From positions 62,001 to 126,000 of the forward strand of contig JAVSML010024259.1 of assembly GCA_038503035.1 (NCBI GenBank): a DNA stretch of 64,000 bases. The letters are read 5' to 3'. Each line of letters opens with the position of its first letter. The stretch's first letter is position 1. Below the pieces are notes generated by a model that was not told the origin of the DNA, made no database searches, and saw nothing but the letters and a program-made list of their open reading frames with translations. Position numbers and translations under genes: made by a program. This document shows, one piece after another, positions 37,463 through 49,700 of the stretch. Origin of the DNA: Crocodylus rhombifer. Its lineage: Eukaryota > Chordata > Crocodylia > Crocodylidae.

Positions 37463-37648
37463 TAGGGGTGGGCAAAATGCAGCCTGCAGAACAGAAGCGA
37501 CCCGCCAGGCCATTCTATCCAGCCCACAGGGCCCCTAAAAATTTGGAAAATCAATATTTATCTGTCCCCGGCTGCCTGTCTTGTGGCCCTCGATGGCTTG
37601 CCAAAACTTAGTAAGCAGCCCTCCGCTCAAAATAACTGTCTGTCCCTG
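37463..37648. mobile_element. hAT-type MITE, 186 bp
   Basis: Starts TAGGGGTGGGCAAAATGCAG and ends (reverse complement) CAGGGACAGACAGTTATTTT. Flanking octamers ACGTAGGG (37455-37462) and ACATAGGG (37649-37656) match at 7 of 8. It is the same family as the element at 56815-56966 in the opposite orientation. Confidence 0.87.
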
Positions 37649-37785
37649 ACATAGGGCCTATTAGTGGGGAGCATGCTGAGCACTGAATGTCTCCACTTCG
37701 TGCCCCTCCACTCCAAAGGTGATCTCAAGTTAATGGCACTGAGAGGTAGTTAGCAATATTAGTCAGTAGTCAGACAGAAGCCAGG

Positions 37786-37890
37786 GCAGGCTGATAAAGT
37801 AGCCTATGAAAGCTTATACCTCTCTGAGCCAGTTAGTACTTGAAGCAATCTAAGGCCCTTTGAGAATAAAAATATGAGATCAAATAACTT
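37786..37890 (+). repeat. Penelope-like tail fragment
   Basis: CTGATAAAGTAGCCTATGAA and AGCTTATACCTCTCTGA followed by CAGTTAGTACTTGAAGC resemble the tail at 59415-59515. Confidence 0.5.
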
Positions 37891-39359
37891 GTTGTTGTTG
37901 TTGTTAACAGGATATTTCCCACCCAAAAGGCATGAATATTATTATATTGTTAAATTAGGATCTATGAATCATTTCACTCCAGCATGTGAAAAAAAACAGA
38001 GAGAGAGGTCATGACTAGGTACATATGTTGAATGAAAAAGCCACTGAACACTTATTTGAGATAGCATTATTTCCAGATCAGTGGTTGTGCCCCACAGCTA
38101 TTTTTGAAGGGTTAAAATGTGACTATATATGTAAACACATACATGGCATGTAACAGATACAACTGGTTAGGTGAGATTCTTGAAAACAAAGGTTGGAATG
38201 AACTACCCTATATCCAGCAATATTTAGTATACAAAGAATCAAGGGAGACCTTTACTGAGTGTTAAAGTCAGGGCTGCTGCATATTGCAACTAAACCTTAA
38301 ATTCCTAGATCGTAGTTTCTTCTTCAAAGTATCCTAGCATCCATCCATCCTCCTCCCCTTGTCCTCACTTGCTACAGCGTTATGTTTTAAATACAAATGG
38401 CCACCTCACACAATGCTGGGAAATGTAATAAGTGGTTCAACTACTATGTAAATTATAGGGATTTGGTGCAGAAGTTTTTAACACTGCAGTGAGGATTTAC
38501 TTCCCATAAAAACAGTAATTCTCAACTTTTTTTGGTCTCAAGGGACCACCCCCCCCCCCCGAGAAACTTACCTGAATTTTGCTCTACCACCAATTGAGAA
38601 TCACTGAGCTGGAATCTAAATTCAGAAAAATTATGAAGGGATAACTTAACACAGGGTTGAAAACGACTGCTCTAACTGGTGCCAAACAAGAACAGCAGGG
38701 GCAGAACCTAATCTTGTCATGCAGAAGCACTTTAGGTTTTATTTTTAAGTTAAAATTAGTGTCTGCCAGGGCCCTGCACAGATCAGCCTACAGCAGTCCC
38801 CTATCTGCCTGCAGTGCTGCTGACTCTCTTAATGTTATCATTAATCTTGTAATACTGATGTCTTACTTGAACTCCAGCTTCTACAAACATGTATTTAGAT
38901 ATATTCAGAGAAATATTTACATAAAGGGAGGATGGGCAGGGGTGTAAGACTGGAGTAACAAAATATAAGGGCTTGCCTAAAGCCAATATATGTGGGTGAG
39001 GCTACAACACCTTATTCCAAGATATATAGATATTTACATTAATTTTAAAAAGTAGCTTTTAGCTCTGTGGTTGCTGAGAAGAGCTTGAAAATATGACCAG
39101 AGTACACCCAAGAGATTCAAAAGACTGAAGGTAAAAATAAAGAAACCCTTATTTTTTAAGCCAATAATTTTTCTGAGACTCAACTCATGATTTTTGAACA
39201 CATGGGGAAAGCAGTAATATTCATCTGGCCGTGTTCTGGTTAAACCAACCAGACAGACATCACATCTCTGTATACCAACATCCCCAGTGAGGACATAAAC
39301 CATAAAGAATATTATTCCCGATGAGGACACTGCTTGTTTCCATTGCATTCTCCTCTTTG

Positions 39360-40340
39360 TCCTTATACAACTATTTCAGACTTGGGGACTTCCTATACTT
39401 AACAAACAAATGGCACTGACATGGGCACATGCATGGACCCCAATAAGCCAATATATGACAGACTTCAAAATGTGTTTCCTCTACAGCTGCCCTGTCATCC
39501 CCCTGATGTACCTATGGTACCTCAATAACATCCCGATATATAGACAGATTGGAAGGAATCTTGGGAGAAATTCCACCAGAAATTAAACAGCTTCTGCCCA
39601 TCTATCAAGCTAACTCTGGAATACTGCACTCAGCAAATTCATTTTCTAGACCCCATGGTGAAGGTTTGTAATGGCCCCGTTGCCACCACATTTTACTGGA
39701 AACCCACCAACCTGTACACCTACCTTCATCCCATCAGCGTTCATTTTAAGTACACCACTAGATCCATTGTCTATAGCCAAACTCTACTTACAGCCATATC
39801 TGCTTTGATCTGATTGGGTCGCAACACTGAAGGATTTGAAGCAGGGATTCCTACAATTACAATACAGTCCCCAAACCGTAGCCACTTAAATCAACAAAAA
39901 CAGATTCAGACATTGCTCCAAACTGCTACAATAACAAAACCTGAGATAAGGACAACAGAACCCTCTGGGAGCCAGCTATAGTCCCTGGCTTGAACACCTT
40001 AAACATCATTAATGACCCCTAGCCCCTTCTGGAAAAAGAAGACCATCTCAAGGTAGCTATGGGGGACAAAACTGTCCTGGCTTACAGACATCCTGCCAAC
40101 TTCAAACGGCATCTCTCAAGCAACATGCTACCTAATGCCTATTTTCACTAGGGCACCAGGCCTTGCAAAGGACTCAGATGCAAGCTGTGTCCCCCTTATC
40201 AATACAGGCCATATTATTGCTGGACCAAATAGCACAATTATAACAGCTCAGGTTCATTCACCTGCACCTATACCAACATCATATATTCCATTATTTGCTT
40301 ATGCTACCCCTCCATGCAATCCCTATGTGAAAGAATGAGG
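39360..40340 (+). mobile_element. Penelope-like element remnant, RT C-terminal part
   Basis: Plus-strand frames with stops. The clearest block starts near 39646 and includes FLDPMVKVCNG, TTFYWKPTNLYTYLHP and RSIVYSQTLL, matching the post-catalytic part of Penelope-like RT. It continues to an open frame ending at 40338 with CVPLINTGHIIAGPNS and YATPPCNPYVKE, a conserved linker in these elements as I know them from reptile genomes. There is no intact catalytic box. Penelope-like elements are an RT class with a GIY-YIG endonuclease, distinct from LINEs. Confidence 0.7.
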
Positions 40341-40429
40341 TAATACCAATCTGACATCAAGTCCAAAAACATACAACCCCCATGGTAGACACATGAACCT
40401 TCTGGGACATACTACTGCTGACCTCTGAG

Positions 40430-40800
40430 TAGCCACTCTTATACACAGAAACTTTACAAGCTGACTTGAATGCAAAACTGTGGAACAAGAGATTGTCCAC
40501 AGACAGGACTGTTAAATACAGTCTAACAGGGACTACAGATCCCATTACCTTAATTAGCTTGCATGATCCCTTTGTCCCTACAGGTTTTATTCCTTTTCTG
40601 CCTCTCCCAGCACTTTCCCTTCCCTGTCTTTTGTATTCAATTTCAAATCACTGTATTTTAGGGTTGTCAAACTCATCCAGCCCACAGGCAACACCAGGTA
40701 CCAGATGATACTCCATAAGCTATATCTCTGACACCCCTGGATTATTTGATAGACTCCATTCACAGCATCTGATGAAGTGAGATCAGGTTAATAAAAATCA
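40430..40800 (+). mobile_element. Penelope-like element remnant, C-terminal region and tail
   Basis: DLNAKLWNKRLSTDRTVKYS (frame ending near 40525) is closely similar to LNAKLQNKKSSTDW in the copy at 59030-59515. The 3' side has CATCTGATGAAGTGAG (about 40766). A small hAT-like unit (40659-40739) is inserted between. Confidence 0.65.
40659..40739. mobile_element. very short hAT-like element, 81 bp
   Basis: Starts TAGGGTTGTCAAACTCATCC and ends (reverse complement) CAGGGGTGTCAGAGATA. The flanking octamers CTGTATTT and GATTATTT agree at 5 of 8. It is related by its ends to the unit at 60786-61010. Confidence 0.55.
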
Positions 40801-41579
40801 ATGGGATGGTAATATGACTTATCAAAGCAGCAGACAAGAAAAAACTCCATTACTTGGTTCTTCCTTTCACTCTGTACTAAACTTGTCTTTCGAAATTATA
40901 TACTTCAGCAGACTCATACATGCATCTTTCTTTTTAAGCATGGCAAATGGAACCTGTGACAATATTGGTATTTAAGTATGTTGAATGTCATGAAGCATAT
41001 TACTGCTTCATTCCTGTATCTTCCAACAGTGTAATAACTATGCAACATAACTAAATGGTACCATCACAGGATTCAGGCCTTTCAACCTTAATATTTCTGT
41101 TTAGACTAGACTTAAGACAGTTTCCTGACAGACTTGGACCATTTCCTGGACTTGCACAGACTGATCTACTTATGTGGGGAGGGTCTACTACATTTCTCAT
41201 TCTTTGTGACTCTGCTGATAAATTTATAAAACAGATTTCATGCTTGATGCAGAGTAAGCTGGTTATCCTAGCTGGCAATAAAAATCAAAGTTTGAACAGA
41301 ATGTACCACCATGCGCACACGTACTCACAGGCACCAACAACTTACTGGGTCAAATCCTGCTCTGTTACACCAGGTTATACCTGAGGTAATGTAAAATTAG
41401 CAAATTCCAGTTATTTACTGTACTGAAATTCCTTTTGCTTACAGTTAAGATGATAACAAATCACCCTTCTAAGTCTTCTATCTTATTGTCATTTGTTTGA
41501 CTGGATTTTTATTTGCTTTATCATCTACCCTTCCCACTTTGCCTGGTTTTACTCTCCCTCCCAACACATGGTTCATTCC

Positions 41580-42109
41580 CTACCCCCTCTCCACCCCAGT
41601 TCCTCTCTTACGCCGCCGTGGGTGCATCTGCATGTGCATTTGATCCAGGCTCACTTTACTCAGGTGTAAACTACTCTTGGTGTAAGCCCTTTCAGGCAGG
41701 TGTCTACCCACGTAGGGATTAGAAAGCAGATTTGCTGCTTTCAGGCCCAAACTTCCTGCAGCCCTGCAATGGGACCCTGCCACCACCGGGGGGAGCTCCA
41801 GGCTCCAGCTCCAGCTGCCAACAACCAGCAGCCATCTTTAAAAGCTACCCTGCTTGCTGCTGCCTGAACTGCCACTTCCCTGCCCAGCAGCATGTGTAGT
41901 ACATAGATAGCAGGAAGCTGGCCTGCCACGCTGACTGCTGCCTGGCCCATGGCTGTCTGGGCCTGCCCAGCTCCCCGCTGCACAGTGACCATCTGCCTGG
42001 CTATAGCAGATTGCAGAGCTGACATAGGAGGTGCTGGCCAGGGTTCCCTGAACTGCTGGTGGAAGCTGCAGCCAGGGAGCTTGGCGGGACAGGGTGCTGG
42101 ACCCCTGAG
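41580..42109. repeat. GC-rich repeat block, left of LTR
   Basis: CTGC/CAGC-rich sequence interrupted by the solo LTR at 42110-43115 and resuming at 43116-44010 with the same composition. It is probably one older element split by the LTR. Frames on both strands are compositional. Confidence 0.55.
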
Positions 42110-42369
42110 TGTCATGGAAAAACTTTGAGTATATGCTGCCAGCACAGAAGAGGTTAAACTGACATGCGCGGTTTGAAGCTGTGAGTGGAAATTTCCAAGG
42201 CTCACCCAGTCCTTGCCCCCTGGGTGACCTGCGGAGCTGTCAATCATTGTTGCCCTACTTTCCCCACAGACGCATGCTCAGATCATGTCAACTCCTGACT
42301 GAGAGCATGCTCAGTCAGAACCTGACATGAGGTAATCAGACTAGAAATTTCTCTGCGGACAGCACGCTG

Positions 42370-42393
42370 ATTGGCTACTAAATTGATATAAAA
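42370..42393 (+). promoter_or_regulatory. LTR promoter core: CCAAT-type box and TATA box
   Basis: ATTGG at 42370-42374 and TATAAAA at 42387-42393 inside the LTR. Initiation would be expected about 25-30 bp further right. Whether it still fires is not visible from sequence. Confidence 0.65.
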
Positions 42394-42976
42394 GTTCTGT
42401 GAGCCCCTCCCTCGGGGGGGAGATCGCGCGGACCAGAGACAGAGGCTGCTGCTGCAGGGACTGTTCTCTGAGTCAGGCTTCAGGACCTATTGATCTCCTC
42501 CTTTGGCTCCGTGGCTTAGTTCTTCGTATTGCTCATTGTATTACGGTTTTGACTACGTTCATCTGGCTCCTGACTTACCTTTTGAACTGATTAACGGCTT
42601 ACGATTTCGGATCACCCTCTGGACTTTGTTTAACCCGGTTCTGAATCATCGACCTCGGCTTTCCTCACCAACTACGACTCTGCTCATCCCTCCAACTGAC
42701 GTCTCCGCTGCTTCATCTTCTGGCTACTGACCTCGGCTTTTCTCATTCGACCACCCGATTGTCCATTGCTGTGGACTGGCGTCACGCGGTTCATCATCAC
42801 CGTGTTACAGTTCGTTTTTGTTGTTTGTGATCCCCATTTATGAGCTGTTGACCAGCCCTGGGACTAGGTCTTCGGACTGAACCTCGTGGGCCAACAGACC
42901 CCTTTGTTGTTAATTGTTTGTTTGTGTTCAAAACTGTAACTGAAGACCTTTCTGCCTACGCCTGAAGCATAAGTCA

Positions 42977-42982
42977 AATAAA
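42977..42982 (+). terminator. LTR polyadenylation signal AATAAA
   Basis: AATAAA followed within 20 bp by a T-rich stretch (CACCTGTTTTTCTC), the usual arrangement of a poly(A) signal at the R/U5 border. Confidence 0.65.
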
Positions 42983-43115
42983 TTCACCTGTTTTTCTCAA
43001 ATCCGCTCCGAGTCCCTATCTCCAGACTCTACGCCGCTAATCCCACCTGTCCGTATCTAATTGCCACCCCGGCCCACCGTGACCTTGGGGCCCGATCCTT
43101 CGGTTTTCCCCGACA

Positions 43116-44015
43116 CTGAGGAGCCCTCCTCTGGTGACATGTCACCGGAGGTGCTGGGCCAGGGTGGGGGTTCAGGTAGGCCACCCATGGTGCTGCAGCC
43201 TAGGTCTCAGGATGGAAGGATAGCTACCAGTTGCCACAGAAAGATCATGGACTTGCGGGCACTGCCAGGCTGATGATTGTGGTTGGTCACGGCAACCCAC
43301 TGCATCTGCAAGGCCTTGACCTTTACGTGGCACTGATGCACTGACCAGTTGTGCCTGTGCTCCCACATCTGGCCTGACACCGCCTCATAAATGTGGGCAT
43401 TGGAGCACCTGCCCCACTTGAACTGGCGCTGCACCTCCACCTTGCCCCACAGTGCCACGATGTTGCCAGTCTCCTTCTTGGTCCAACTGGTGCCCCAGGT
43501 GGAGGACACAGGCCTGGGCACAGCCATAAGCATGGGCCTGGGTAGGAGAATGAGATCATCGTGGGTCCCGTGCTGGCTCTCTGGGTCCCTGCACAGCTGT
43601 CCCTGGGTAGCTACATGCAGTACAACACCCGCCAGCACAGGGCAGGCTGCAGTGGGTAGAAGCACTGGCCCTGCTGGCCAGAAGTTGCATGCACATGGCC
43701 CTGGAAGCTAACAGGCCTGGCCAGAGGCTACATCAACTCATAGTACCCTGCTAGCCTGGATAGCACTGTACTGGCAGCTGTGCAGCAGTGCAGTGCCAGG
43801 CAGCAGGGCTTAGGTGCAGGCAGGCAGGCAGAGCTAGGCTGTGGCCTGCCAAGGGGGACACAGGGGCCTGGAGTGCCCTCAGGCTCCCTGCATGTGTGCC
43901 CCAAGGCCCAAAATGTCTGCAGGCTTTTAAAGCCTGCAGCCAGGGCCTGCCATAGAGGCAGGCCTGACACCAGACCCCAAGTGGCAAGGCAGACCTGGGA
44001 GCAAACTTGCTCCCA
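43116..44015. repeat. GC-rich repeat block, right of LTR
   Basis: Continuation of the block at 41580-42109. It ends in a short palindrome CCTGGGAG...CTCCCAGG (43994-44017) next to the foldback element. Confidence 0.5.
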
Positions 44016-44019
44016 GGTC

Positions 44020-44145
44020 ACATCTACATGTGTTACTGTGCAGTAACTAATCCCACTTAAAATTTGCTACCTGCATTTGCAGGTAGGCAATTTACACAGG
44101 ATTAAGGGTTTTAACTGTGCAGTAAGCACATGCATGTGTAGATGT
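44020..44145. repeat. foldback MITE-like element, 126 bp
   Basis: The left arm starts ACATCTACATGTGTTACTG and the right arm ends CATGCATGTGTAGATGT. The centre GCTACCTGCATTTGCAGGTAG folds on itself. A partial relative is at 32555. Further TTACTGCACAGTAAAC sequence follows to about 44200. Confidence 0.75.
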
Positions 44146-45932
44146 GGACATTTACTGCACAGTAAACTATGCTACTGTGCATTTAGGCATCTCATGTAGA
44201 CACCCCCTCCCTACCCTGAGGACACAAAATCACTCCTTTTCCCATCTTTGGAAAGCTCCCTTAGCTAGTCCACCTTCTTTTAATGTAGTGCTAACTAGCT
44301 ACCTTCCTGCCTGCCCTGAAAAAAAAAAAATTCAGGATTTAGAAGGCCTGTAAGAGTAAAAAGGCCCTATCAATAGACTCAGGCTATAGGAATTTGTTAA
44401 TGAAGTGAAACCTACTTGAGAAATATTAAGATTAAGGGAGGACAGGCAGTGGCATAAGAATGAAATAACAAAATGTAGATAGCTTGTCTAAAATCAAGAA
44501 ATATACATGGGGGATGCCAGAAGAATGTGGCTATGGCCATGCAAAACCCTCACATAACCAGGATTTGCTCAAGGGGACTAACTGCATCCATGTGGTTATA
44601 CAGATGCACATTTCCTCTATGAGAAGTAAAACGGAGAAACAAATGGTTAGAGTAAAATGGTACCTATTTCTCTTTTCTTTTACCAGACTCATTTAAATGC
44701 CATAATAGAAGCCCGAGGGAGTCGTATATATTAGAGTCACTATTACATAGACAAAAGTTATAATTATAGCTCGTACATTTATTCCAATCCTGATTATCAG
44801 TGATTGTATTGAAACATTGTAGCTTAAAGATATTTTTACTGTTGTTGTAAATATGACATATTGTACATGTTGTTCTGAATGCTTTTATATAGCTTTCAGT
44901 GAAGTAATTTAGTGTAAATGGATTCAAGCCATTATATACAAATCAAGCAGTCAAACTCTAAAAGAAAAGGCCAACTGTGAAAAATCAGTTTAGCAAAACA
45001 AGAAAAGGCCAGACCCGCTAAAATAATCTCTTTGGGCATGCCAGAAACATGAAATCTTTACAAGGTTCCCATGCACTTTAATTCTAGAAAGATATCAGGT
45101 CAAACTGCAAATCTTGCACAGACAGCTTAGCGGATTAGCCAATCAGCTTTGTAGGCAATTACTGATTTTGAATGGCTGGCTTGACATTAGACATAAAGAA
45201 TGTAAATATCCCTGCCAAAATAAGGAGTGCACAGATGTGAGATATGTTAGCTGTTTTGAAAAATAAAGGCTTCCATTCAAAAGGAGATACTGAAATGTTA
45301 TGGCATATCTAAAATAAAAACAGCCCGGTTCTAGAATTCTTTTGCATACTGAATATAAACAATTGTGATGATATTTTCCTACTGAAAGTATGTCCCCAAG
45401 AGTACATACAACTATTAAACACAGTTCAACTCTTCAGCTCCACAATGAGCAGAATGACATGATAGCTCTGCTCTTTAAATTCCTTCCTCCCTTCTACCAA
45501 GGGAATGAATTCCTGACCTGCAGAACCCATCCCATCAAAAATACTCACTCTCTCAAAAAGGTGGGGAAAAGCAAAGATGACAAAGCCCATACCATGAACT
45601 TCCTGAAAAGCAATTTTTAAATGCCTGGAATATACATCAGGTCCCAGTGTGCTTCTGCAAGATACAGCACATGTTCAGCAATGGATGAATGCTCTCTCCC
45701 ACTCCTATCCTAAATCCTTCTAATATGAAATATTGACTTCCACTGCTAAAGATGTTGCTTGGAGAGCACAATAACCAGGGAAATGGAGGGTGAGAAACCA
45801 GGCTGAACAAGAAGCTGAGGACAGGAGATCGACTGCCAGGGGAGATAGGTAACATGGGTGTGTGTCTGAAGCAGAGACAGAATGAAGTAGCCACCTGGGG
45901 GAACACAGAACAGTTAATAAAGGAAACTGGAA

Positions 45933-46112
45933 GAAGAGTACAGGTCTGAGAACAGAGCCCTGGGTGATGCCACTGGTCACCATGCGCCATGTTGCTTCAG
46001 TTCCATCAACTGTCACTCTCTGAGTCCGTCCATGGAGCCAGTTCCCCAACCATCAGACCGTGAGGTTGTTGAGACTGCAGTTCCCCATGTTTTTCCATGA
46101 GGACATCATGAG
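45933..46112 (-). mobile_element. CR1 LINE fragment (RT domain), inverted
   Basis: Minus-strand frame WLHGRTQRVTVDGTEATW followed by SGITQGSVL is CR1 RT sequence. It covers the same part of ORF2 as plus-strand 46218-46395, so the two form a head-to-head inverted repeat with about 100 bp between. Confidence 0.82.
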
Positions 46113-46124
46113 CTCATTTCCTCC

Positions 46125-47335
46125 TCTGACCAGGTGACTCATCACCTGGACAAAGGAAAAGAGGTGAACATCATATTTCTGGAGTTCAAGAAAGCCTTTG
46201 ACCTGGTGTCCAATGATGTCCTCATGGAAAAATTGGGGAACTGCGGTCTCAACAAATCTCACCACCCGATGGCTGGGGAACTGGCTCTGTAGATGGACCC
46301 AGAGAGTGATAGTCAATGGAACCAAATCAACATGGTGCATGGTGACCAGTGGCATCTCCCAGGGCTCCATTCTTGGATCTGTACTCTTCAAGGTATTTAT
46401 ACACAATCTGGACTCTGGTGTCAGAAACAGACTGGCTAAGTTTTCTGATGACACCAAACTATGGGGAAGAGTGATCACGCTAGAGGATAGGCTGGTGATC
46501 CAGACCAACCTTGACAGGTTTATGAGGTGGGCGGATCAAAACCTGATGGCATTCAACACTGAGAAATGCAAGGTGCTCCAACTTGGGAGAAAAAGCCCTC
46601 ACCACACTTATAGGCTTAGCAGTGCTACACTTCTTAGCACCATGAATGAATGAGACTTGGGGCTCTTGATTGACCACAAGATGTACATGAGCCACCACTG
46701 TGACACCACAGCTGGCAAAGCAAACAAAACTCTGGCTTGCATTTACTGATGCATCTCAGGCAAGACCCAGGAAGTCATCCTCCCACTTTACCCAGCCTTG
46801 GTGAGGTCGCACCTGGAATACTGTATCCAATTCTGGGATCCACAACTTAAAAAGGATGTGGAGAAGCTTGAAAGAGTCCAGAGGAGAGCCATGTGCATGA
46901 TCAGAGGTCAAGAGAGCAGGCCTTATGAGGAGAGGCTGAGAGCCATGGGACTCTTCAGCCTGAAAAAGTATAGGCTCAGGGGTGACTTGGTGGCAGCCTA
47001 TAAGTACATAAACAGTGTGCATCAGGAACTGGGAGAACATCTGTTCATCAGGGCACCCCAGAGGAAGACAAGGCCCAATGTTCACAAACTCTGGGAAGAC
47101 CGTTTGAGGCTGGACATAAGGAAAAACTTCTTTTCTGTCTGAGTCCCCGGGGCCTGGAATAGACTCCCCACAGAGCTGGTGCAAGCACCTGCTCTGTATA
47201 CTTTCAAAAAACACTTGGATGCCTATCTTGCTGAGATCATTTGACCCTAGCTGAATTCCTGCCCCCTGGGCAGGAGGCTGGACCCAATGATCTTGCGTGG
47301 TCCCTTCCAGCCCTAATGTCTACGAAATCTATGAA
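46125..47335 (+). mobile_element. CR1 LINE, 5'-truncated, ORF2 C-terminal half and 3' end
   Basis: Encodes CR1 RT and the following region: FLEFKKAFDLVSND (about 46170), SGISQGSILGSVLF (about 46348), the catalytic-box variant FSDDTKLW (about 46441; the usual LINE motif is F/YADD), then an open frame 46798-47142 with HLEYCIQFWDP and ERVQRRAMCMIRG. The 3' untranslated part ends with CTACGAAATCTATGAA near 47335, a typical CR1 terminus. Several frameshifts and stops make it inactive. CR1 moves by target-primed reverse transcription and is usually 5'-truncated, as here. Confidence 0.92.
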
Positions 47336-47469
47336 GAGGGAAGGAAGGAAACTGAATGTGATGGGGAAGAACCCAGTGTCACCTGAGCCAGCAAACAGGC
47401 TAGCAAAGAGGGGAGTTTGAGTAGGGAGTTCAGTGAGGAATATGCCTAGACACTTTCTTTTCTTTTCTT

Positions 47470-48690
47470 ACCCATGATCTATCAGAGATCCCTTTGAAGT
47501 TAAGACTGGAGTTAAGCAAGACTGTATTATCACTCCAACACTCCTCTCAATATTCCTTACTGTGATGCTACATCTGACCACCAACAAGCTTCAAGTCAGA
47601 GCTACCAAATGGATGAAAAGCTGTCTAATTTCAGTTGACTCCAAGCCAAAATCAAGACTACTCTGACCTCAGTCATCAAACCCCAGTACACTGATGATGC
47701 CATACTGCGTGTTCATATGGAAGCAGACCTTCAGGCAATCATTGATGTCTTTACCAAGGCACACACAAAAAAGGGACTAACACTTAACATTCAGAAGACT
47801 AAGGTCCTCCATCAATGAGTTCTTAATGAGCAGTCTGCAGTTCTGGTATTTCAGATCTACAATGAGACTCTGGAGAATGTTGAGTATTTCCCATACCTCA
47901 GAAGTCATCTCTCACAGAAGGCTGACTTCAACAAAGAAATCCAACATCATCTCAAATGTGCAACTGCAGCCTTCAGATGTCTGAGGAAAGAGGTGTTTGA
48001 AGATTGCAACATCAGCTTCAAAGCCAAGCTCATGGTTTGTCAACAAGTTGTGATCCCTACCTTACTGTACAGAGCTGAGACATGGACTACATCCAGGAGA
48101 CACCTCAAGTCACTAGAGAAGTTCTATCAGTGCTGCCTGCAAAAGATCCTTTGAATCCAGTGGGAAGACAAGCACACCAATGTTAATGTCCTCTCACAAG
48201 CAAACATCATAAGCATAAAGACAATAACCATCTGACATCAACTTTTCTGGGCTGGTCACATCACCTGGGTGTCCAACTCCAGACTCCCAAAGCAAGCTTT
48301 GTTCTCCCACCTCCGTCAAGGAGTATGCTCAAGAAGAGGGCAGAGAAAGCACTTCAAGGACATCCTCAAGGCCAACTTCTAAAAAATGAAACAGCAACAT
48401 CAACCTGTGGGAGACTATCACTCAGGAATGCTCCAAAGAGAAGAAGAACCTGCTGCAAGGATCTCAGTACTCTGAAACCCCAAAATGACAACAGGATATG
48501 GTAAACTGGGAGTGGCAGAAACAGTGCATTGCAAACCAAACCAAGAAATCCAGAGGCACCCACTTTACATGGAAACACATGCTTGACTTGCAATAGAACC
48601 TGCTGATCTGGGATTGCCCTTGTAAGCTATCTTTGGACCCATAGATAAGACAATCATGGAAGATAATCATCCTTGATTGTGAGAGGAGAG
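47470..48690 (+). mobile_element. non-LTR retrotransposon remnant, RT C-terminal region (clade unassigned)
   Basis: Decayed plus-strand frames resemble LINE RT and the post-RT region: GVKQDCIITPTLLSIF near 47510, YTDDAILR near 47688, a YRAETWT block near 48070 and FWAGHIT near 48250, in the order seen in LINE ORF2. The sequence differs from CR1, so it is a second LINE family. Stops are frequent. Confidence 0.65.
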
Positions 48691-49700
48691 AGTCAACAGG
48701 ATGGCTAGAAGACATTGTAAAGCCAAAGCTGCAGGCTCTGTCCAGGCAGAGCCACCGACCACTGAAGCTTCCAAGAGGTTCTGGTCAGGTTTTCCTGCAC
48801 CCTGCATGTCCCTGTCAAAGACAACCAGGTTGGGGAGTGTTTGTGATGTGAGAGGTGCCTCCTGGTAGATTCTCTCAAGAATCATTTAAGGGAGTTGCAG
48901 GAGCTGGTAGATAGGCTTAGAAGCATCCATGAGCATGGAACTTGAAGCCTTCTTTAGTGACTCAATGCACAAAAAGACATCCAGGATCATGGAAAAGAGA
49001 CAGCCAGAGAAGTCACCGGAAGACACAGATACTAAGGAAGGTAAAGCTTGTTATCTCAGGAAGAACAAGCTTGTTATCTCTCGAAGCTTGCCTGTTATCA
49101 ACAAATAATACTCCTTTTTTGAACCTGTGGCTGTCCAGCTGGAGAGCAAGTATGAATCCTTGGCACTGGATGAGAAGCAGCCTACTTCAGTAGCCAAGTC
49201 TTGAAACCTAGGGGTAGAAGGACAGAGACACTGCTGCCAAGAAGAAGCAATAGGTAGTGGTGGTTGACAACTCCCTCCAACAGAGCATGGGAGCATCCAT
49301 CTGCTGGCCTGATCTGTGGGCTCAGGAGGTCTGCAGCCTGCTAGGAGCTTGTATCTAAAAGGTCATGAAAAGGTTGCCCAGACTCATCTAGCCCTCTGAT
49401 TACTATCCCATTCTGCTCATCCATGTGAACACTAATGATACTGCCAGGAGAAAGCTTGAGCAGATCAAAAGTGACTGTACGGTTCTTGATGGAAGGGTAA
49501 AGGACACAGAGGCTCAGGTGGTGTTCTCATCTATCCTTTCAGTCAAGGCCCAGCTTGAAGCAGATCCATCTGGAAGATCAACAGATGGCTATGTAAATGG
49601 TGTCACCACCGGGACTTTGGCTTCTTTGAGCATGGGGTGGTGTTTCAAGAACTACTGAGACAGGATGGGGTCCATCTGAGCTAAATACAGGCAGTAAAAA
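48690..49700 (+). mobile_element. CR1 LINE ORF1 region fragment
   Basis: The frame 49425-49658 has NTNDTARRKLEQIKSD and EAQVVFSSIL, matching the esterase-like domain of CR1 ORF1, in which GTND is the usual block. The upstream part (48780-49200) has further decayed ORF1-like sequence and a short direct repeat AAGCTTGTTATCTC at 49047 and 49068. No matching ORF2 follows, so it is a separate piece from 46125-47335. Confidence 0.7.

Larger units (their letters stand above)
42110..43115 (+). mobile_element. solo LTR, 1006 bp, well preserved
   Basis: Begins TGTCATGG and ends CCCCGACA (TG...CA), flanked by identical 5-bp duplications CTGAG at 42105-42109 and 43116-43120. Promoter-like and polyadenylation features have the right order for a plus-strand LTR: an inverted CCAAT box (ATTGG, 42370-42374), a TATAAAA box (42387-42393) and an AATAAA signal (42977-42982) about 590 bp downstream. 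There are no internal genes, so it arose by recombination between two LTRs. It may derive from an endogenous retrovirus or a Gypsy element. It lies antisense to CGNL1. Confidence 0.92.

Noticed and set aside
43207..43665. 152-codon minus-strand frame
   Set aside because: GC-rich repeat flanking the solo LTR; no recognisable domain and no splice context.
46053..46508. 151-codon minus-strand frame
   Set aside because: It is the antisense shadow of the CR1 RT frame at 46198-46653.
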